Part shown: piece after piece, positions 50,306-60,155 of the stretch
Numbering within the stretch: position 1 is the first letter of the stretch
Layout of the letters: every line of letters begins with the position of its first letter
NCBI GenBank assembly: GCA_024279135.1
Contig: JAJRRU010000032.1
Span: 186,001 to 250,000 of the forward strand
Length of the DNA stretch: 64,000 nucleotides
Direction of reading: 5' to 3'
DNA from: Alphaproteobacteria bacterium
GTDB lineage: Bacteria > Pseudomonadota > Alphaproteobacteria > Rhodospirillales > Casp-alpha2
The notes under the pieces: generated by a model
The model's input: only the letters and a program-made list of their open reading frames with translations
What the model was told of the DNA's origin: nothing
The model's database searches: none
Translations under genes and position numbers: made by a program

Positions 50306-51127
50306 ATGTCTGAAAAATTCCGTGTTGCCCTGATCCAGACCACGACGGGGCGCCATATAGAAAAAAATATTACCCTCATTTCACCCTTGATTGCGCAGGC
50401 CGCAGCGCAAGGCGCAGATTTTGTCATGCTACCGGAAACCGCCGGGCTCATGGAACCAGACCCTGCCATGTTACACGAGAAGGTGTTTTCACAAACAGAC
50501 ACGCCGGACCTGAAGGCTTTTTGCCATGCTGCGGCTACGGCCGGTGTGTGGCTGTTGATCGGATCGCTGGTGGTGAAAACCTCGACTCCCGGAAAGTTGG
50601 CCAATCGTTCTTTTTTAATCGATAGCACCGGCTCCATTGTGGCGCATTATGATAAAATCCATCTGTTTGACGTTGAACTGGATGGGGGTGAGCATTACCG
50701 CGAGTCTGCCAACTATCGCCCCGGTGACAAGCTGGTCCATGCCCAAACACCGTGGGGTCGCCTGGGCATGAGTGTATGTTATGACATGCGCTTTCCCCAT
50801 CTCTACCGGTCCCTGGCTAAACGCGGGGTTTCGTTTTTAAGCGTGCCTGCGGCTTTTACCCGTCCCACGGGTCAGGCTCACTGGCATACTTTGTTACGCG
50901 CGCGGGCCATCGAAAATGCCTGTTATGTTTTCGCACCGGCCCAGTGTGGTGTGCACGAGGGGGGGCGTAAAACTTATGGCCATTCCCTGATTGTTGACCC
51001 GTGGGGTGAAATTCTCGGTGATGGCGATGAAGCCCCGGGCATGATCATGGCCGAGATTGACCCGCAGCGAGTGACAGCCGTTCGTAACCAGGTGCCATCC
51101 TTGCAACACGACCGGCCCTATAGCTGA
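50306..51127 (+). CDS. Carbon-nitrogen hydrolase (Nit1-like, deaminated glutathione amidase)
   Basis: 273 residues. Nitrilase-superfamily Glu-Lys-Cys triad: E44 (LPETAG), K117 (HYDKIHLF) and C158 (GMSVCYDMRFP). The HLFDVELDGG region and the pairing with glutaredoxin fit Nit1-type amidases, which repair deaminated glutathione; substrate is inferred from the family. The stop overlaps the end of the convergent methyltransferase gene by ten bases. Confidence 0.9.
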   Translation: MSEKFRVALIQTTTGRHIEKNITLISPLIAQAAAQGADFVMLPETAGLMEPDPAMLHEKVFSQTDTPDLKAFCHAAATAGVWLLIGSLVVKTSTPGKLANRSFLIDSTGSIVAHYDKIHLFDVELDGGEHYRESANYRPGDKLVHAQTPWGRLGMSVCYDMRFPHLYRSLAKRGVSFLSVPAAFTRPTGQAHWHTLLRARAIENACYVFAPAQCGVHEGGRKTYGHSLIVDPWGEILGDGDEAPGMIMAEIDPQRVTAVRNQVPSLQHDRPYS

Positions 51128-51720
51128 TTAATCGCACAAGGTTCAGGGCTATTGATGGCGGCAATGCGTTGTTTGACCCCCAACCCGCTGGCGGCATTGA
51201 CCAGGCCACCTTCGTAAGCAATGATTTGCAGGACGCCGGAGACCCGTTCGATCAATTCACCGGGGCGCAGAAGGTGATCGGGGTTACGCGGGCGGGTAAA
51301 TTTTTCATTGCCAACGGCAAAGGTTTCATAGAGCAGCACACCACCGGGTTTCAACGCCCCCAGTAAACCGGGAAACAATCCCCGGTGGAGATAATTAACC
51401 ACCACGATGGCGTCGAATTTATGGTCCGCCAGGACACCGTTTGAAGCAAATACATCTCCACCATCTTCCAGATCGGCAGTGATGATGGTTAGTTTTTCGT
51501 GGCCGCCCAGGCGCTCTTTTATGGCCTCTGTACTGCGATCCAGGGCAGTGACATGATGGCCCGCTTCCAATAGCAGCTTACTATGACGGCCACCGCCACA
51601 AGCAAGATCCAGGGTCTGAGCGTTGTCACCCAGCAGGGGTATGAAACGATCTATCCAGCGTTCCGGACTATTTATTTTCAGGTGGCGGTTTTGATATGCT
51701 AGGGTATCGTTGCTCGTCAT
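51118..51720 (-). CDS. SAM-dependent methyltransferase, TehB-like
   Basis: 200 residues. Class I methyltransferase with SAM motif LDLACGGGRHSKLLLEAGHHVTALD (about 38-62; key residues D38, G42-G44 and D62), then TADLEDGG, and FDAIVVVNYLHRGLFPGLLGALKPGG. The compact size and ending resemble TehB/thiopurine-type methyltransferases, which detoxify chalcogens, but the substrate is unknown. Convergent with the nitrilase gene. Confidence 0.8.
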   Translation of the reverse strand: MTSNDTLAYQNRHLKINSPERWIDRFIPLLGDNAQTLDLACGGGRHSKLLLEAGHHVTALDRSTEAIKERLGGHEKLTIITADLEDGGDVFASNGVLADHKFDAIVVVNYLHRGLFPGLLGALKPGGVLLYETFAVGNEKFTRPRNPDHLLRPGELIERVSGVLQIIAYEGGLVNAASGLGVKQRIAAINSPEPCAINQL

Positions 51721-51861
51721 CGGACTTTATTACCTTGGTAATCTTGTCGGTGGTAAATTACGTAATAATATATAGGGTAATCAGATACCGGGTTTGCCGG
51801 TTGATAACAATGATGATTTAAAAGCTGCGCTTGAACGAGCCCAGACATTGGAATGATAAAT

Positions 51862-52290
51862 ATGATCTGTTTTCAACTACGATGTTTTTCCGGACATGAA
51901 TTTGAGGCGTGGTTTCGCAGCAGCGACGGCTATGAAGAACAACGGGTCTCTGGCGATGTGATATGTCCGGTATGCGGCGATCAGGAAATTGACAAGGCTC
52001 TCATGGCACCGGCCGTTACGACGAAAAAAGGCCAGCCCTCCAAGGCGGAAGTCCGGGCCCGGGAAGTCGCCCGCGAGGTACTCGAGGCGCTCGGCAGTGT
52101 GCGCAACCAAATTGAGGAACAGTGCGATTATGTGGGCGATAAGTTTGCCGATGAAGCGAGGCGCATTCACTACGGCGAAACAAAAGAACGCGGCATATAC
52201 GGCGAAGCCACCGCCGAAGAATCCCGAGAGCTTGATGATGAAGGCATAGAAGTATTCCAGCTGCCCAAATCAACCAGGCGAAATAATTGA
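51862..52290 (+). CDS. DUF1178 family protein
   Basis: 142 residues from the ATG at 51862 (GGA nine bases upstream), giving MICFQLRC, the family start; an ATG three codons earlier is possible. A zinc-ribbon-like N-terminus with LRCFSGHEFEAWF, SSDGYEEQ and CPVCGDQEIDKALMAP, then a helical C-terminus with DYVGDKFADEARRIHYGETKERGIYGEA. DUF1178 is confined largely to Proteobacteria and has no known function; it is regularly next to the nitrilase/grx genes and ubiG as here. Confidence 0.92.
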   Translation: MICFQLRCFSGHEFEAWFRSSDGYEEQRVSGDVICPVCGDQEIDKALMAPAVTTKKGQPSKAEVRAREVAREVLEALGSVRNQIEEQCDYVGDKFADEARRIHYGETKERGIYGEATAEESRELDDEGIEVFQLPKSTRRNN

Positions 52291-52335
52291 TGCCCGATAT
52301 CCGCCCGCCATTAAGTGTATCTCGGCACTTAACCG

Positions 52336-53094
52336 TTAGTCCTTGGTAAAAGACGCCAGATAATTTACATCCAGCTTTTCAGACGCGAACCAGTTGTCGT
52401 GCAGCGGGTCAAAGCCGATGCCCTGCATGGAATGAAGGTGGACGCCTAAAGGTTCCAGGCCCTTGGTCAGTTCTGATGGCTTGACGAATTTTCGCCAGTC
52501 GTGGGTGCCTCGCGGCACCCAGCGCAAAATATATTCGGCCCCGATTTTTGCCAGGGCAAGCGACTTCAAGGTTCGATTAAGGGTCGCCAGTATGATGACG
52601 CCACCGGGTTTTGTCAGGCTGGCCAGGGCACCGAGGAAGGCATTTAAATCGGCCACGTGCTCGACGACTTCCAGAGATACCAGCACGTCAAATTGCAAGC
52701 CTTCGTCAGCCAGTGATTCGGGCGTATCATGACGGAAAGCGATATTCAGTCCGCTTTGTGCAGCATGGTTGGTGGCGACATCGATGGCTTCCTGACCGGC
52801 GTCAATGGCAGTGACATCAGCCCCCAGCCTGCACAGGGGCTCGCTGATCAGCCCGCCGCCACACCCCACGTCGAGCAGCGCCAGACCGTGCAGGGGAAGT
52901 GCCGCTGTGATATCACGGTCATAATGAGCGGCCAGCATATCACGGATGAAAGCGATGCGGACCGGGTTGAGTTTGTGCAGGGGTTTGAATTTGCCCGTAT
53001 CATCCCACCATTCATCGGCCATGGCAGCGAAGCGGGCAACCTCTTCGGGTGACGCCGTAGAAGCCCCATGAGGTGTCTTTTGCCGATTATTCAT
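52336..53094 (-). CDS. ubiG: Ubiquinone biosynthesis O-methyltransferase
   Basis: 252 residues. It methylates the two O positions of the ubiquinone ring. Motifs: ARFAAMADEWWDDTGKFKPLHKLNPVRIAFI (landmarks EWWDDTGKFKPLHKLNP), SAM motif LLDVGCGGGLISEPL, DVLVSLEVVEHVAD and GTHDWRKFVKPSEL with MQGIGFDPL near the end. Start at an ATG preceded by CAAGG. Divergent from lysC. Confidence 0.97.
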   Translation of the reverse strand: MNNRQKTPHGASTASPEEVARFAAMADEWWDDTGKFKPLHKLNPVRIAFIRDMLAAHYDRDITAALPLHGLALLDVGCGGGLISEPLCRLGADVTAIDAGQEAIDVATNHAAQSGLNIAFRHDTPESLADEGLQFDVLVSLEVVEHVADLNAFLGALASLTKPGGVIILATLNRTLKSLALAKIGAEYILRWVPRGTHDWRKFVKPSELTKGLEPLGVHLHSMQGIGFDPLHDNWFASEKLDVNYLASFTKD

Positions 53095-53225
53095 CCTTGA
53101 TCCATCAATACCGGGTTGTTTGAGTGATTATATCAGAGTATGTATTCGCCGCGAGATATACAACTCTATAAATCTGTTAGAGTGAATAAACACGTCGATT
53201 AAAAAAGTATGCGAGTTTGGTGAAA

Positions 53226-54446
53226 ATGGCACGAATTGTCCAAAAATTCGGTGGAACGTCCGTCGCAGACCCGGAACGGATCAGGGCCGTTGCTTTGCGT
53301 GTGAAACGTGAGATCGACGCGGGCAATGAGGTTGCCGTCGTGCTTTCGGCCATGTCAGGATCAACCAACGAACTGATCCGGCTTACCGAACAGACGGCTC
53401 CTATGCATGATGCCCGTGAATATGATGCGGTTGTTTCTTGCGGCGAACAGATCACAATTGGGCTGCTTGCTATGGCTTTGCAGAGCCTGGGCATATCGGC
53501 GCGCTCCTGGCTTGGCTGGCAGATCCCCATTCATACTGACGCGGTCCACGGCAAGGCCCGTATCGAGCGTATTGAAACGGCGGAACTGAACAAGCGCATG
53601 AAAATCGGCGAAGTCCCGGTTGTCGCGGGTTTTCAGGGCCTCGGCCTCGATAACCGGGTCACCACACTGGGGCGTGGTGGTTCCGATACCAGTGCAGTAG
53701 CTCTGGCGGCGGCTTTAAAGGCTGATCGATGTGATATTTATACCGATGTGGACGGTGTTTTTACTGCTGACCCGCGGATCGTTACCAAAGCCCACAAACT
53801 TGATAAAATCACCTATGAGGAAATGCTTGAAATGGCGTCTCTCGGGGCCAAGGTCCTGCAGACACGGTCTGTCCAGCTCGCCATGACAGAGGGCGTACGA
53901 CTTCAGGTGCTCTCAAGTTATTCAGAAGAACCCGGTACGTTGGTTGTAAATGAGGATGAAATCATGGAAAAATCCATTGTAAGCGGCATTGCCTATAGTC
54001 GTGATGAAGCAAAAATTACGCTGGTTGGCGTTATGGACCAACCCGGCGTGGCCGCTGGTATCTTCGGTCCGCTTGCCGATGGCAATATCAATGTGGATAT
54101 GATCGTCCAGAATATATCGTCGAAAGATAATACCACCGACATGACGTTTACCGTCGCCAGTGATGATCTGGCCGGGGCCGTTAAAATTCTTGAAAATAAC
54201 AAATCCGCCTTGCGTTACTCCGATCTGATTTCTGATGGCGACGTGGTAAAAATATCCATTATTGGTGTCGGTATGCGATCAAATGCAGGTATTGCCCAGC
54301 ACATGTTCCATGCCCTGGCTGAACATGGTATCAATATCCAGGTTATCTCAACCTCGGAAATCAAAGTGAGTGTGTTGATTGCCGAAGATTATACGGAACT
54401 TGCTCTGCGAGCCTTGCACACGGCTTATGGGCTCGACGCTGATTAA
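53226..54446 (+). CDS. lysC: Aspartokinase
   Basis: 406 residues from the ATG at 53226; a TTG three codons upstream also lies in frame. It phosphorylates aspartate, the first step to lysine, threonine and methionine. Kinase domain starts ARIVQKFGGTSVAD, with DVDGVFTADPR and LGAKVLQTRSV. Two ACT domains follow (about 265-406), ending with HALAEHGINIQVISTSEIKVS, the usual site of feedback inhibition by lysine or threonine. ptsP starts 47 bp downstream. Confidence 0.96.
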   Translation: MARIVQKFGGTSVADPERIRAVALRVKREIDAGNEVAVVLSAMSGSTNELIRLTEQTAPMHDAREYDAVVSCGEQITIGLLAMALQSLGISARSWLGWQIPIHTDAVHGKARIERIETAELNKRMKIGEVPVVAGFQGLGLDNRVTTLGRGGSDTSAVALAAALKADRCDIYTDVDGVFTADPRIVTKAHKLDKITYEEMLEMASLGAKVLQTRSVQLAMTEGVRLQVLSSYSEEPGTLVVNEDEIMEKSIVSGIAYSRDEAKITLVGVMDQPGVAAGIFGPLADGNINVDMIVQNISSKDNTTDMTFTVASDDLAGAVKILENNKSALRYSDLISDGDVVKISIIGVGMRSNAGIAQHMFHALAEHGINIQVISTSEIKVSVLIAEDYTELALRALHTAYGLDAD

Positions 54447-54493
54447 GGTGTTGCCTGGCAATACAATCGGTGTGAATTTAAAGGCTTGCAACA

Positions 54494-56785
54494 ATGCCTT
54501 CTGATACCACGCATTCGGACGGAGATCACAGGGCCCAGGCCCTGCGCCGGTTGCTAGCCCAAGTACGGGCTACCATGGCCGAATCCCAGAACGTTCAACA
54601 GCGGCTTGACCGGATCGTCGAGGTTATTGCCGTCGATATGGTCGCCGAGGTCTGTTCGCTTTACGTTCGCCGGGCCGGTGACCTGCTGGAGCTGTTTGCC
54701 TCTCAGGGGCTGCGTTCCGACGCGGTTCACAACACTCATTTGAGGATTGGTGAAGGCCTGGTCGGTGATATTGCCGCCCATGCCCGGCCGCTGGCCCTGT
54801 CCGATGCCCAAAGCCATCCGAATTTTGCCTACCGCCCGGAAACCGGTGAGGAACGGTTTCATTCGCTGATGGGGGTTCCCGCCATTCGCAATGGCCGGGT
54901 GGTGGGTGTGCTGGTCGTCCAGAACCAGACCCAGCGCCACTATACGGAAGAAGAAATCGAAATCATGGAAACCGTCGCCATGGTGCTGGCGGAAATGGTG
55001 GTGGGCGGTGAACTGGTGGATCGGGCCGAACTTTCTCCCGTTGACGGTCTGGGAACCCTGCCGTTACGCCTGGAAGGACTGCGCCTGCATGGTGGTCTGG
55101 GTATGGGCAAGGCCATTATTCACCAGGCGTTTTACCGGGTCGATGAGGTGGTCGCCGAAAACATAACCGAACAACACGAACTGCTCGACGCGGCCTATCT
55201 GGCCATGCACGGCGAGCTGGATACGATCATGTCGACCAGTGAACTGGCCGAGGCCGGGGAACATCGCGATATCATGGAAGCTTACCGCATGATTGCCAAC
55301 GATGCGGGCTGGTTTAAAAAACTGCATGGTGCCATTGATACCGGCTTGACCGCTCAGGCCGCTATTGAGCGGGTGCAAAACGATCTGAAATCCCGCATGA
55401 GCCAGATTGCCGATCCTTATTTGCGCGAGCGTGCCCATGATATCGAAGATCTTGGCATCCGCCTGATGCGCCATTTGCATGGTGATAAAAATGCCTCGGG
55501 CAATAACAGTCTGCCCGATCATATTGTGCTGGTTGCCCGCTCGTTGGGCCCCGCCCAGTTATTCGATTATGACGTTTCCCGGCTGCGTGCCGTTGTGTTG
55601 GAAGAAGGCACACCCAACAGCCACGCGGCGATTATCGCGCGAGCCCTGGATATTCCTGTTATCGCCCAGGTCAAAGGCATCATGGCACGCCTAGAACATC
55701 ATGATTTAATCGTGGTCGATGGCGACGCCGCCAGTATATTCCTGCGCCCGGGGGAAGACGTTCAGCAAACCTTCAAGGAAGCCATCGAAGAGCGCGGCAA
55801 ACAGGTTCGTGCCTATGACACTTTTCGTGACTGGCCATCGCGTACAAAAGACGACGTGGATGTTACCCTGTCGGTCAATGCCGGATTGCTGGTTGACGTT
55901 CGCCGGGCCCACGAAACGGGTGCTGCCGGGGTCGGCCTGTTTCGCACGGAAGTATCATTTATGGTTCGCCCGGAATTTCCCAATGTGGATGAACAGGAGT
56001 TCATCTACCGGAAAATTTTTGATACCGCCAAGGATCAGCCAGTTGTGTTTCGCACACTGGATGTGGGTGGCGATAAAATATTGCCATACTGGGAACCCGA
56101 GTTTGAGGAAAACCCGGCTATGGGCTGGCGATCAATCAGAATTTCCCTGGATCATCCGGCCATGCTGCGTGAGCAGTTGCGCGCCCTGGTTCGAGCCGCC
56201 GCGGGCCGTGAGCTGCGGGTCATGTTTCCGATGATTTCAAACGTCCATGAATTCAAGGCCGCCCGCGCTTTGCTCGAAATAGAGCTGGAACGTCATTGTT
56301 CTCGGTCCGGCAAACCACCGGCAAAACTCGTGGTCGGGGCCATGCTGGAAGTCCCCGCCCTGGGATTCCAGCTGGAACCATTGCTGGAATGTTGTGATTT
56401 TATTTCCATTGGCAGCAATGATCTTATGCAGTTCCTGTTTGCCAGAGACCGGGGCAACCCTCATTTGGTGGAACGCTATGATACCTTGTCGCCGTCTGTG
56501 TTATCGTATCTCAGGATGATCGTTCAGGGTTGTGAAAAAAAGGGTAAACCGTTGAGTTTGTGTGGAGAAATGGCGGGTTATCCCATTGAGGCCATGGCGT
56601 TGATCGGCATTGGTTTTCGTCATTTGTCCATGGTCTCGTCATCTATCGGGCCTGTTAAAGCCATGGTTCTGAGTCTGGATATCAACAGTCTTGAAAACTA
56701 TTTGCTGCCAATGTTGAGTGCTGGAGACCTGTCTTTGAGATCAAAATTGCGATGTTTTGCCCTTGATCACGGCTTCGCTATTTAA
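54494..56785 (+). CDS. ptsP: PTS-Ntr enzyme I, PtsP
   Basis: 763 residues. It autophosphorylates with PEP and passes phosphate to NPr (PtsO), regulating nitrogen, carbon and potassium physiology. Domains: GAF (about 25-180), PEP-utiliser N-domain, mobile phosphohistidine domain with EEGTPNSHAAIIARAL (H377), and a PEP-binding TIM barrel with GVGLFRTEVSFM, FRTLDVGGDK, the SNDLMQF loop and CGEMAG (active-site Cys). The usual GGxTSH signature is replaced by EGTPNSH, as in many PtsP. Same strand as lysC, the alphaproteobacterial arrangement. Confidence 0.96.
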   Translation: MPSDTTHSDGDHRAQALRRLLAQVRATMAESQNVQQRLDRIVEVIAVDMVAEVCSLYVRRAGDLLELFASQGLRSDAVHNTHLRIGEGLVGDIAAHARPLALSDAQSHPNFAYRPETGEERFHSLMGVPAIRNGRVVGVLVVQNQTQRHYTEEEIEIMETVAMVLAEMVVGGELVDRAELSPVDGLGTLPLRLEGLRLHGGLGMGKAIIHQAFYRVDEVVAENITEQHELLDAAYLAMHGELDTIMSTSELAEAGEHRDIMEAYRMIANDAGWFKKLHGAIDTGLTAQAAIERVQNDLKSRMSQIADPYLRERAHDIEDLGIRLMRHLHGDKNASGNNSLPDHIVLVARSLGPAQLFDYDVSRLRAVVLEEGTPNSHAAIIARALDIPVIAQVKGIMARLEHHDLIVVDGDAASIFLRPGEDVQQTFKEAIEERGKQVRAYDTFRDWPSRTKDDVDVTLSVNAGLLVDVRRAHETGAAGVGLFRTEVSFMVRPEFPNVDEQEFIYRKIFDTAKDQPVVFRTLDVGGDKILPYWEPEFEENPAMGWRSIRISLDHPAMLREQLRALVRAAAGRELRVMFPMISNVHEFKAARALLEIELERHCSRSGKPPAKLVVGAMLEVPALGFQLEPLLECCDFISIGSNDLMQFLFARDRGNPHLVERYDTLSPSVLSYLRMIVQGCEKKGKPLSLCGEMAGYPIEAMALIGIGFRHLSMVSSSIGPVKAMVLSLDINSLENYLLPMLSAGDLSLRSKLRCFALDHGFAI

Positions 56786-56939
56786 GGAATTCATAAGGTG
56801 TGGGATTTTTTAACCGTATTTTGATACTATAGCGGCAAGATAAGCACGTTAATGACTGGTTTGCACTGGTTTGTACGAGCTTTTGAGTATTTGCCTAACA
56901 CGAATATACCAATCGCGTTTGATTAAAATGTGGGTTCAG

Positions 56940-58769
56940 ATGGAACGGAAACAAAACTCGATGGATAAAACCACCTCAACCGAGGCGCCAACGAAAGGGC
57001 GTGCTGTGGGCGACACATTACGTCATGCGCGCGAGGAACGCGATGAGACAGTCCGCGATGTTGCCAAAATTCTGTGTATCAATGCGCGATATCTGCAAGC
57101 CCTGGAAGACGAGAATTTCGACGAGTTGCCGGGTGCGGCCTATATTACCGGATTTATCCGCGCCTATGCCGAACATCTTGGGGTTGATGGCGTGGAAATG
57201 GTTGCCCTTTACAAGCAGGCAAATGACGTTGATCAAAAGCGTATGAGACTTGATTTTCCGTCGCCGGTCCCTGAATCAGGTGTTCCGGGCGGGGCGATTT
57301 TATTTACCGGGTTGGTGCTGGCGGTGATTGCCTATGGCAGCTGGTATATGCTGACCCAGAAGGATAGTTTCCTGACAAAATTGGTTAGCCCGGTGCCCGA
57401 GGTTTCGAGCACATCGGAAACCACCCCGGACGAATTGTCGGAAAACATCAAAGAGTCTCCGGTTGAGCCCGATATTGTTGATACCGTAGATGCCACGGTT
57501 GCTGTGATCGAACCAACGCCTGAAATAGTGGCAGAAACAGCCGCGGCTGTCGAAGAACCGGCTGTCGAAGAACCGGCTGTCGAGAGCGGTCCGGTCATCG
57601 TTGAAACCGTTGCAGAACCCGAACCGGTTGTGGTTGAAAGTCTGGCCGAACCGGCACCCGAACCTACACCTGAAACCGTTGAAGATGTTGATGAAACTGT
57701 TGATGAGCACATTGATGAGCCTGTAGAGGAGGCTATGAGCAGCGCCGTACCGGCACCCGAAGTCATTGTTGAAACGCTCGCCGATGCAGCTCCTGAATCA
57801 ACCCCGGCTCCAACTGTGGAACCAACCCCCGAACCGGTAACTCAGCCAGGGCCTGAGGCCGACCCGACACCGGCGGTGACACCGGACGTGGTTGAAAATA
57901 CAATCGAACCAGTGCAGGAGATTGTATCTGAACCCGCCGTGAATGAACCCACCGTATCTGAGCCTACCGTATCTGAGCCCACCGTATCTGAACCTACCGC
58001 ATCCGATGATGTGGCATCGGGGATCGTTGAAACGGCTTCGGAACCGGCTGTAGAACCCGCTCCGGATGCCGATATATCCTTATCCAATGAGGATCAGGCT
58101 ACCGAACTGGCGACCGTAGAAGCCGTCGTCGATCCGGCCTCGGAAGCAACGCCCGAGGCGGAAGCGACACCCGAGGCGGTCTCAGTCGTTGAGCCAGTCC
58201 CGGAACGTGTACTTGAGCTTGAAACAGAACCTGAACCGGTTTCACAACCTGAGACCATAGCCAGTTCAGAAACCGAGCCTGTTTCCGAACCTGGAACTGA
58301 AATAGCCGACGCACCTGAAGCAACCCCGGAAGCCGAGACGGTTTCTGATAACGAACAAGACACTGTTGCAGAACCCCCGGTAGAACTCGCGGAAGAAACG
58401 ACAATAGAACCCACGACTGAACCCGTTATTGAAACCGCCGCCGTGCGGCCTGTCGATGCTGCCATCACGGGCCGGGTTTACGGCGAAACCGGTGATGTGC
58501 GTGTGATCGTGGTGGCCCGCCAGAATAGCTGGATTCAAGTCAAGAATAACAGCACCGGGGCATTGCTGCTGACCCGGATGTTGCGTAAAGGAGACGCTTA
58601 CCGCGTGCCCGCCCAGACCGGCTTGACCCTGTTGACGGGTAACGCCGGGGCGCTTGAAATTTTCGTCGATGGCAATTCGGTTCCACCGATTGGGAAAAGT
58701 GGCGATGTGCGGCGTAATGTTGCGCTCAATGCGGATTTATTGCTCAGCGGCCAGGCGACTTCCGAATAG
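56940..58769 (+). CDS. rodZ: RodZ-like protein: HTH, one TM helix, long Glu/Pro/Thr repeat linker, DUF4115
   Basis: 609 residues from the ATG at 56940 (ATG at 56961 also possible). An N-terminal helix-turn-helix (about 22-90, VGDTLRHAREERDETVRDVAKILCI ... GAAYITGFIRAYAEHLGVD) contacts MreB in RodZ. A transmembrane helix (about 117-138) follows, then about 370 residues of acidic low-complexity sequence rich in EPxP/EPT/VSEP, then a C-terminal DUF4115 domain (about 520-600, ITGRVYGETGDVRVIVVARQNSWIQV). RodZ usually has a much shorter linker. The linker contains two DNA tandem repeats (57546-57575 and 57945-58004). It precedes ispG. Confidence 0.8.
   Translation: MERKQNSMDKTTSTEAPTKGRAVGDTLRHAREERDETVRDVAKILCINARYLQALEDENFDELPGAAYITGFIRAYAEHLGVDGVEMVALYKQANDVDQKRMRLDFPSPVPESGVPGGAILFTGLVLAVIAYGSWYMLTQKDSFLTKLVSPVPEVSSTSETTPDELSENIKESPVEPDIVDTVDATVAVIEPTPEIVAETAAAVEEPAVEEPAVESGPVIVETVAEPEPVVVESLAEPAPEPTPETVEDVDETVDEHIDEPVEEAMSSAVPAPEVIVETLADAAPESTPAPTVEPTPEPVTQPGPEADPTPAVTPDVVENTIEPVQEIVSEPAVNEPTVSEPTVSEPTVSEPTASDDVASGIVETASEPAVEPAPDADISLSNEDQATELATVEAVVDPASEATPEAEATPEAVSVVEPVPERVLELETEPEPVSQPETIASSETEPVSEPGTEIADAPEATPEAETVSDNEQDTVAEPPVELAEETTIEPTTEPVIETAAVRPVDAAITGRVYGETGDVRVIVVARQNSWIQVKNNSTGALLLTRMLRKGDAYRVPAQTGLTLLTGNAGALEIFVDGNSVPPIGKSGDVRRNVALNADLLLSGQATSE
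57546..57575 (+). repeat. Two copies of a 15-bp unit within rodZ
   Basis: GCTGTCGAAGAACCG twice in direct succession, encoding AVEEP twice, then a third partial copy (AVES). Part of the acidic linker; copy number may vary. Confidence 0.85.
57945..58004 (+). repeat. Tandem 15-bp repeats encoding EPTVS within rodZ
   Basis: Units of GARCCYACCGTATCT occur three times in a row (57945-57959, 57960-57974, 57975-57989), with a fourth diverged copy (57990-58004) encoding EPTAS. Third-codon differences among copies show they are not simply sequencing duplications. Confidence 0.85.
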
Positions 58770-58873
58770 TATTCGGGTAAAATCTGCTAAAATGTATTAT
58801 TCTTGTGATATCGGCGTTGACCGGGGCGTTCGGGTGCGTCACATAAACGTTTAACCTGAGAGTGATTGAGGAT

Positions 58874-60142
58874 ATGGCAGAGACTATAACCAGTAACGAA
58901 GTCAGACTGCGTCGACACAGTACCACCGTCAGGATTGGCACGGTCAGGCTCGGCGGCGACGCGCCTATCGTTGTGCAGTCCATGACAAATACCGATACGG
59001 CCGATATTGCGGCCACGGTTGATCAGGTCGCTGCACTGGCAAATGCAGGCTCGGAGCTGGTCCGCATCACGGTTGATCGCGACGAAGCCGCCGCGGCCGT
59101 ACCCCATATTCGCGACAAACTTGCAGCCCGAGGGGTCTTTGTGCCGCTGATCGGTGATTTTCATTATATTGGTCATCAGTTACTGGAAAAATATCCCGGT
59201 TGTGCCCAGGCCCTGGCAAAATACCGCATCAACCCCGGCAATGTAGGTTTTCGGCAAAAACGCGACAGCCAGTTTTCCTCCATGATTGAGACCGCTATGC
59301 GCTACGCAAAGCCGGTTCGCATCGGGGTCAATTGGGGCAGTCTGGATCAGGATCTGATGGCAGAACTGATGGATAAAAATGCCGCCCTGAGCAACCCGGC
59401 AGGGTCCGATACGGTCATGGCACAAGCCCTAGTCGCCTCGGCGGTCAACAGCGCCGAACGTGCAGTGGAACTAGGCATGGCCAGTGATAAAATTGTCCTG
59501 TCGTGCAAGGTCAGCGATGTGCAGACCCTGATTACGGTCTACCGCACACTGGCGGCAAGCGGCCAATACGCCTTGCATCTTGGCCTGACCGAAGCCGGTA
59601 TGGGCTCAAAAGGTATCGTTGCCTCCAGTGCGGCCATGGCTATTTTGCTGCAGGAAGGCATTGGCGATACGATCCGGGTTTCGCTGACACCCGAACCGGG
59701 CGGTGACAGAACCCAGGAAGTCATCGTCGCCCAGGAATTATTGCAGACCATGGGTTTGCGATCTTTTACGCCGCTTGTGACGGCTTGTCCGGGGTGTGGG
59801 CGGACCACCAGCACGGTTTTTCAGGAACTGGCAGACAGCACGCAAACATTCTTGCGCCAGCGGATGCCGGTTTGGCGCGAACAATATCCCGGTGTTGAAG
59901 AAATGAACGTGGCGGTCATGGGATGTATCGTCAATGGCCCCGGCGAGAGCAAACAACACCATATTGGCATAAGCCTGCCCGGCACCGGAGAGCAGCCTGC
60001 CGCACCGGTTTATATGGATGGTGAAAAGGTCGTCACCCTGCGAGGGGCCAGCCTGGTGCAGGATTTTCATGCGTTGATCGAGAAATATGTGGTGGAACGT
60101 TTCGGAAAAACCAAGCATAACTCTTCTACTGCCGCTCAATAA
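58874..60142 (+). CDS. ispG: 4-hydroxy-3-methylbut-2-en-1-yl diphosphate synthase
   Basis: 422 residues from the ATG at 58874 (an in-frame GTG four codons earlier is also possible). A [4Fe-4S] enzyme of the MEP isoprenoid pathway, converting MEcPP to HMBPP. Cluster cysteines: C305 and C308 in CPGCGRTT and C351 in [10 protein letters not shown], and the TIM-barrel N-terminus with [12 protein letters not shown] and [11 protein letters not shown]. It lies between the RodZ-like gene and hisS, the common alphaproteobacterial order. Confidence 0.97.
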   Translation: MAETITSNEVRLRRHSTTVRIGTVRLGGDAPIVVQSMTNTDTADIAATVDQVAALANAGSELVRITVDRDEAAAAVPHIRDKLAARGVFVPLIGDFHYIGHQLLEKYPGCAQALAKYRINPGNVGFRQKRDSQFSSMIETAMRYAKPVRIGVNWGSLDQDLMAELMDKNAALSNPAGSDTVMAQALVASAVNSAERAVELGMASDKIVLSCKVSDVQTLITVYRTLAASGQYALHLGLTEAGMGSKGIVASSAAMAILLQEGIGDTIRVSLTPEPGGDRTQEVIVAQELLQTMGLRSFTPLVTACPGCGRTTSTVFQELADSTQTFLRQRMPVWREQYPGVEEMNVAVMGCIVNGPGESKQHHIGISLPGTGEQPAAPVYMDGEKVVTLRGASLVQDFHALIEKYVVERFGKTKHNSSTAAQ

Positions 60143-60155
60143 TCGGGAAACAGCC

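Noticed and set aside
58094-58468. Long minus-strand frames rich in Ser/Gly opposite the rodZ linker.
   Set aside because: Artefacts of the low-complexity Glu/Pro/Thr codons read in reverse.
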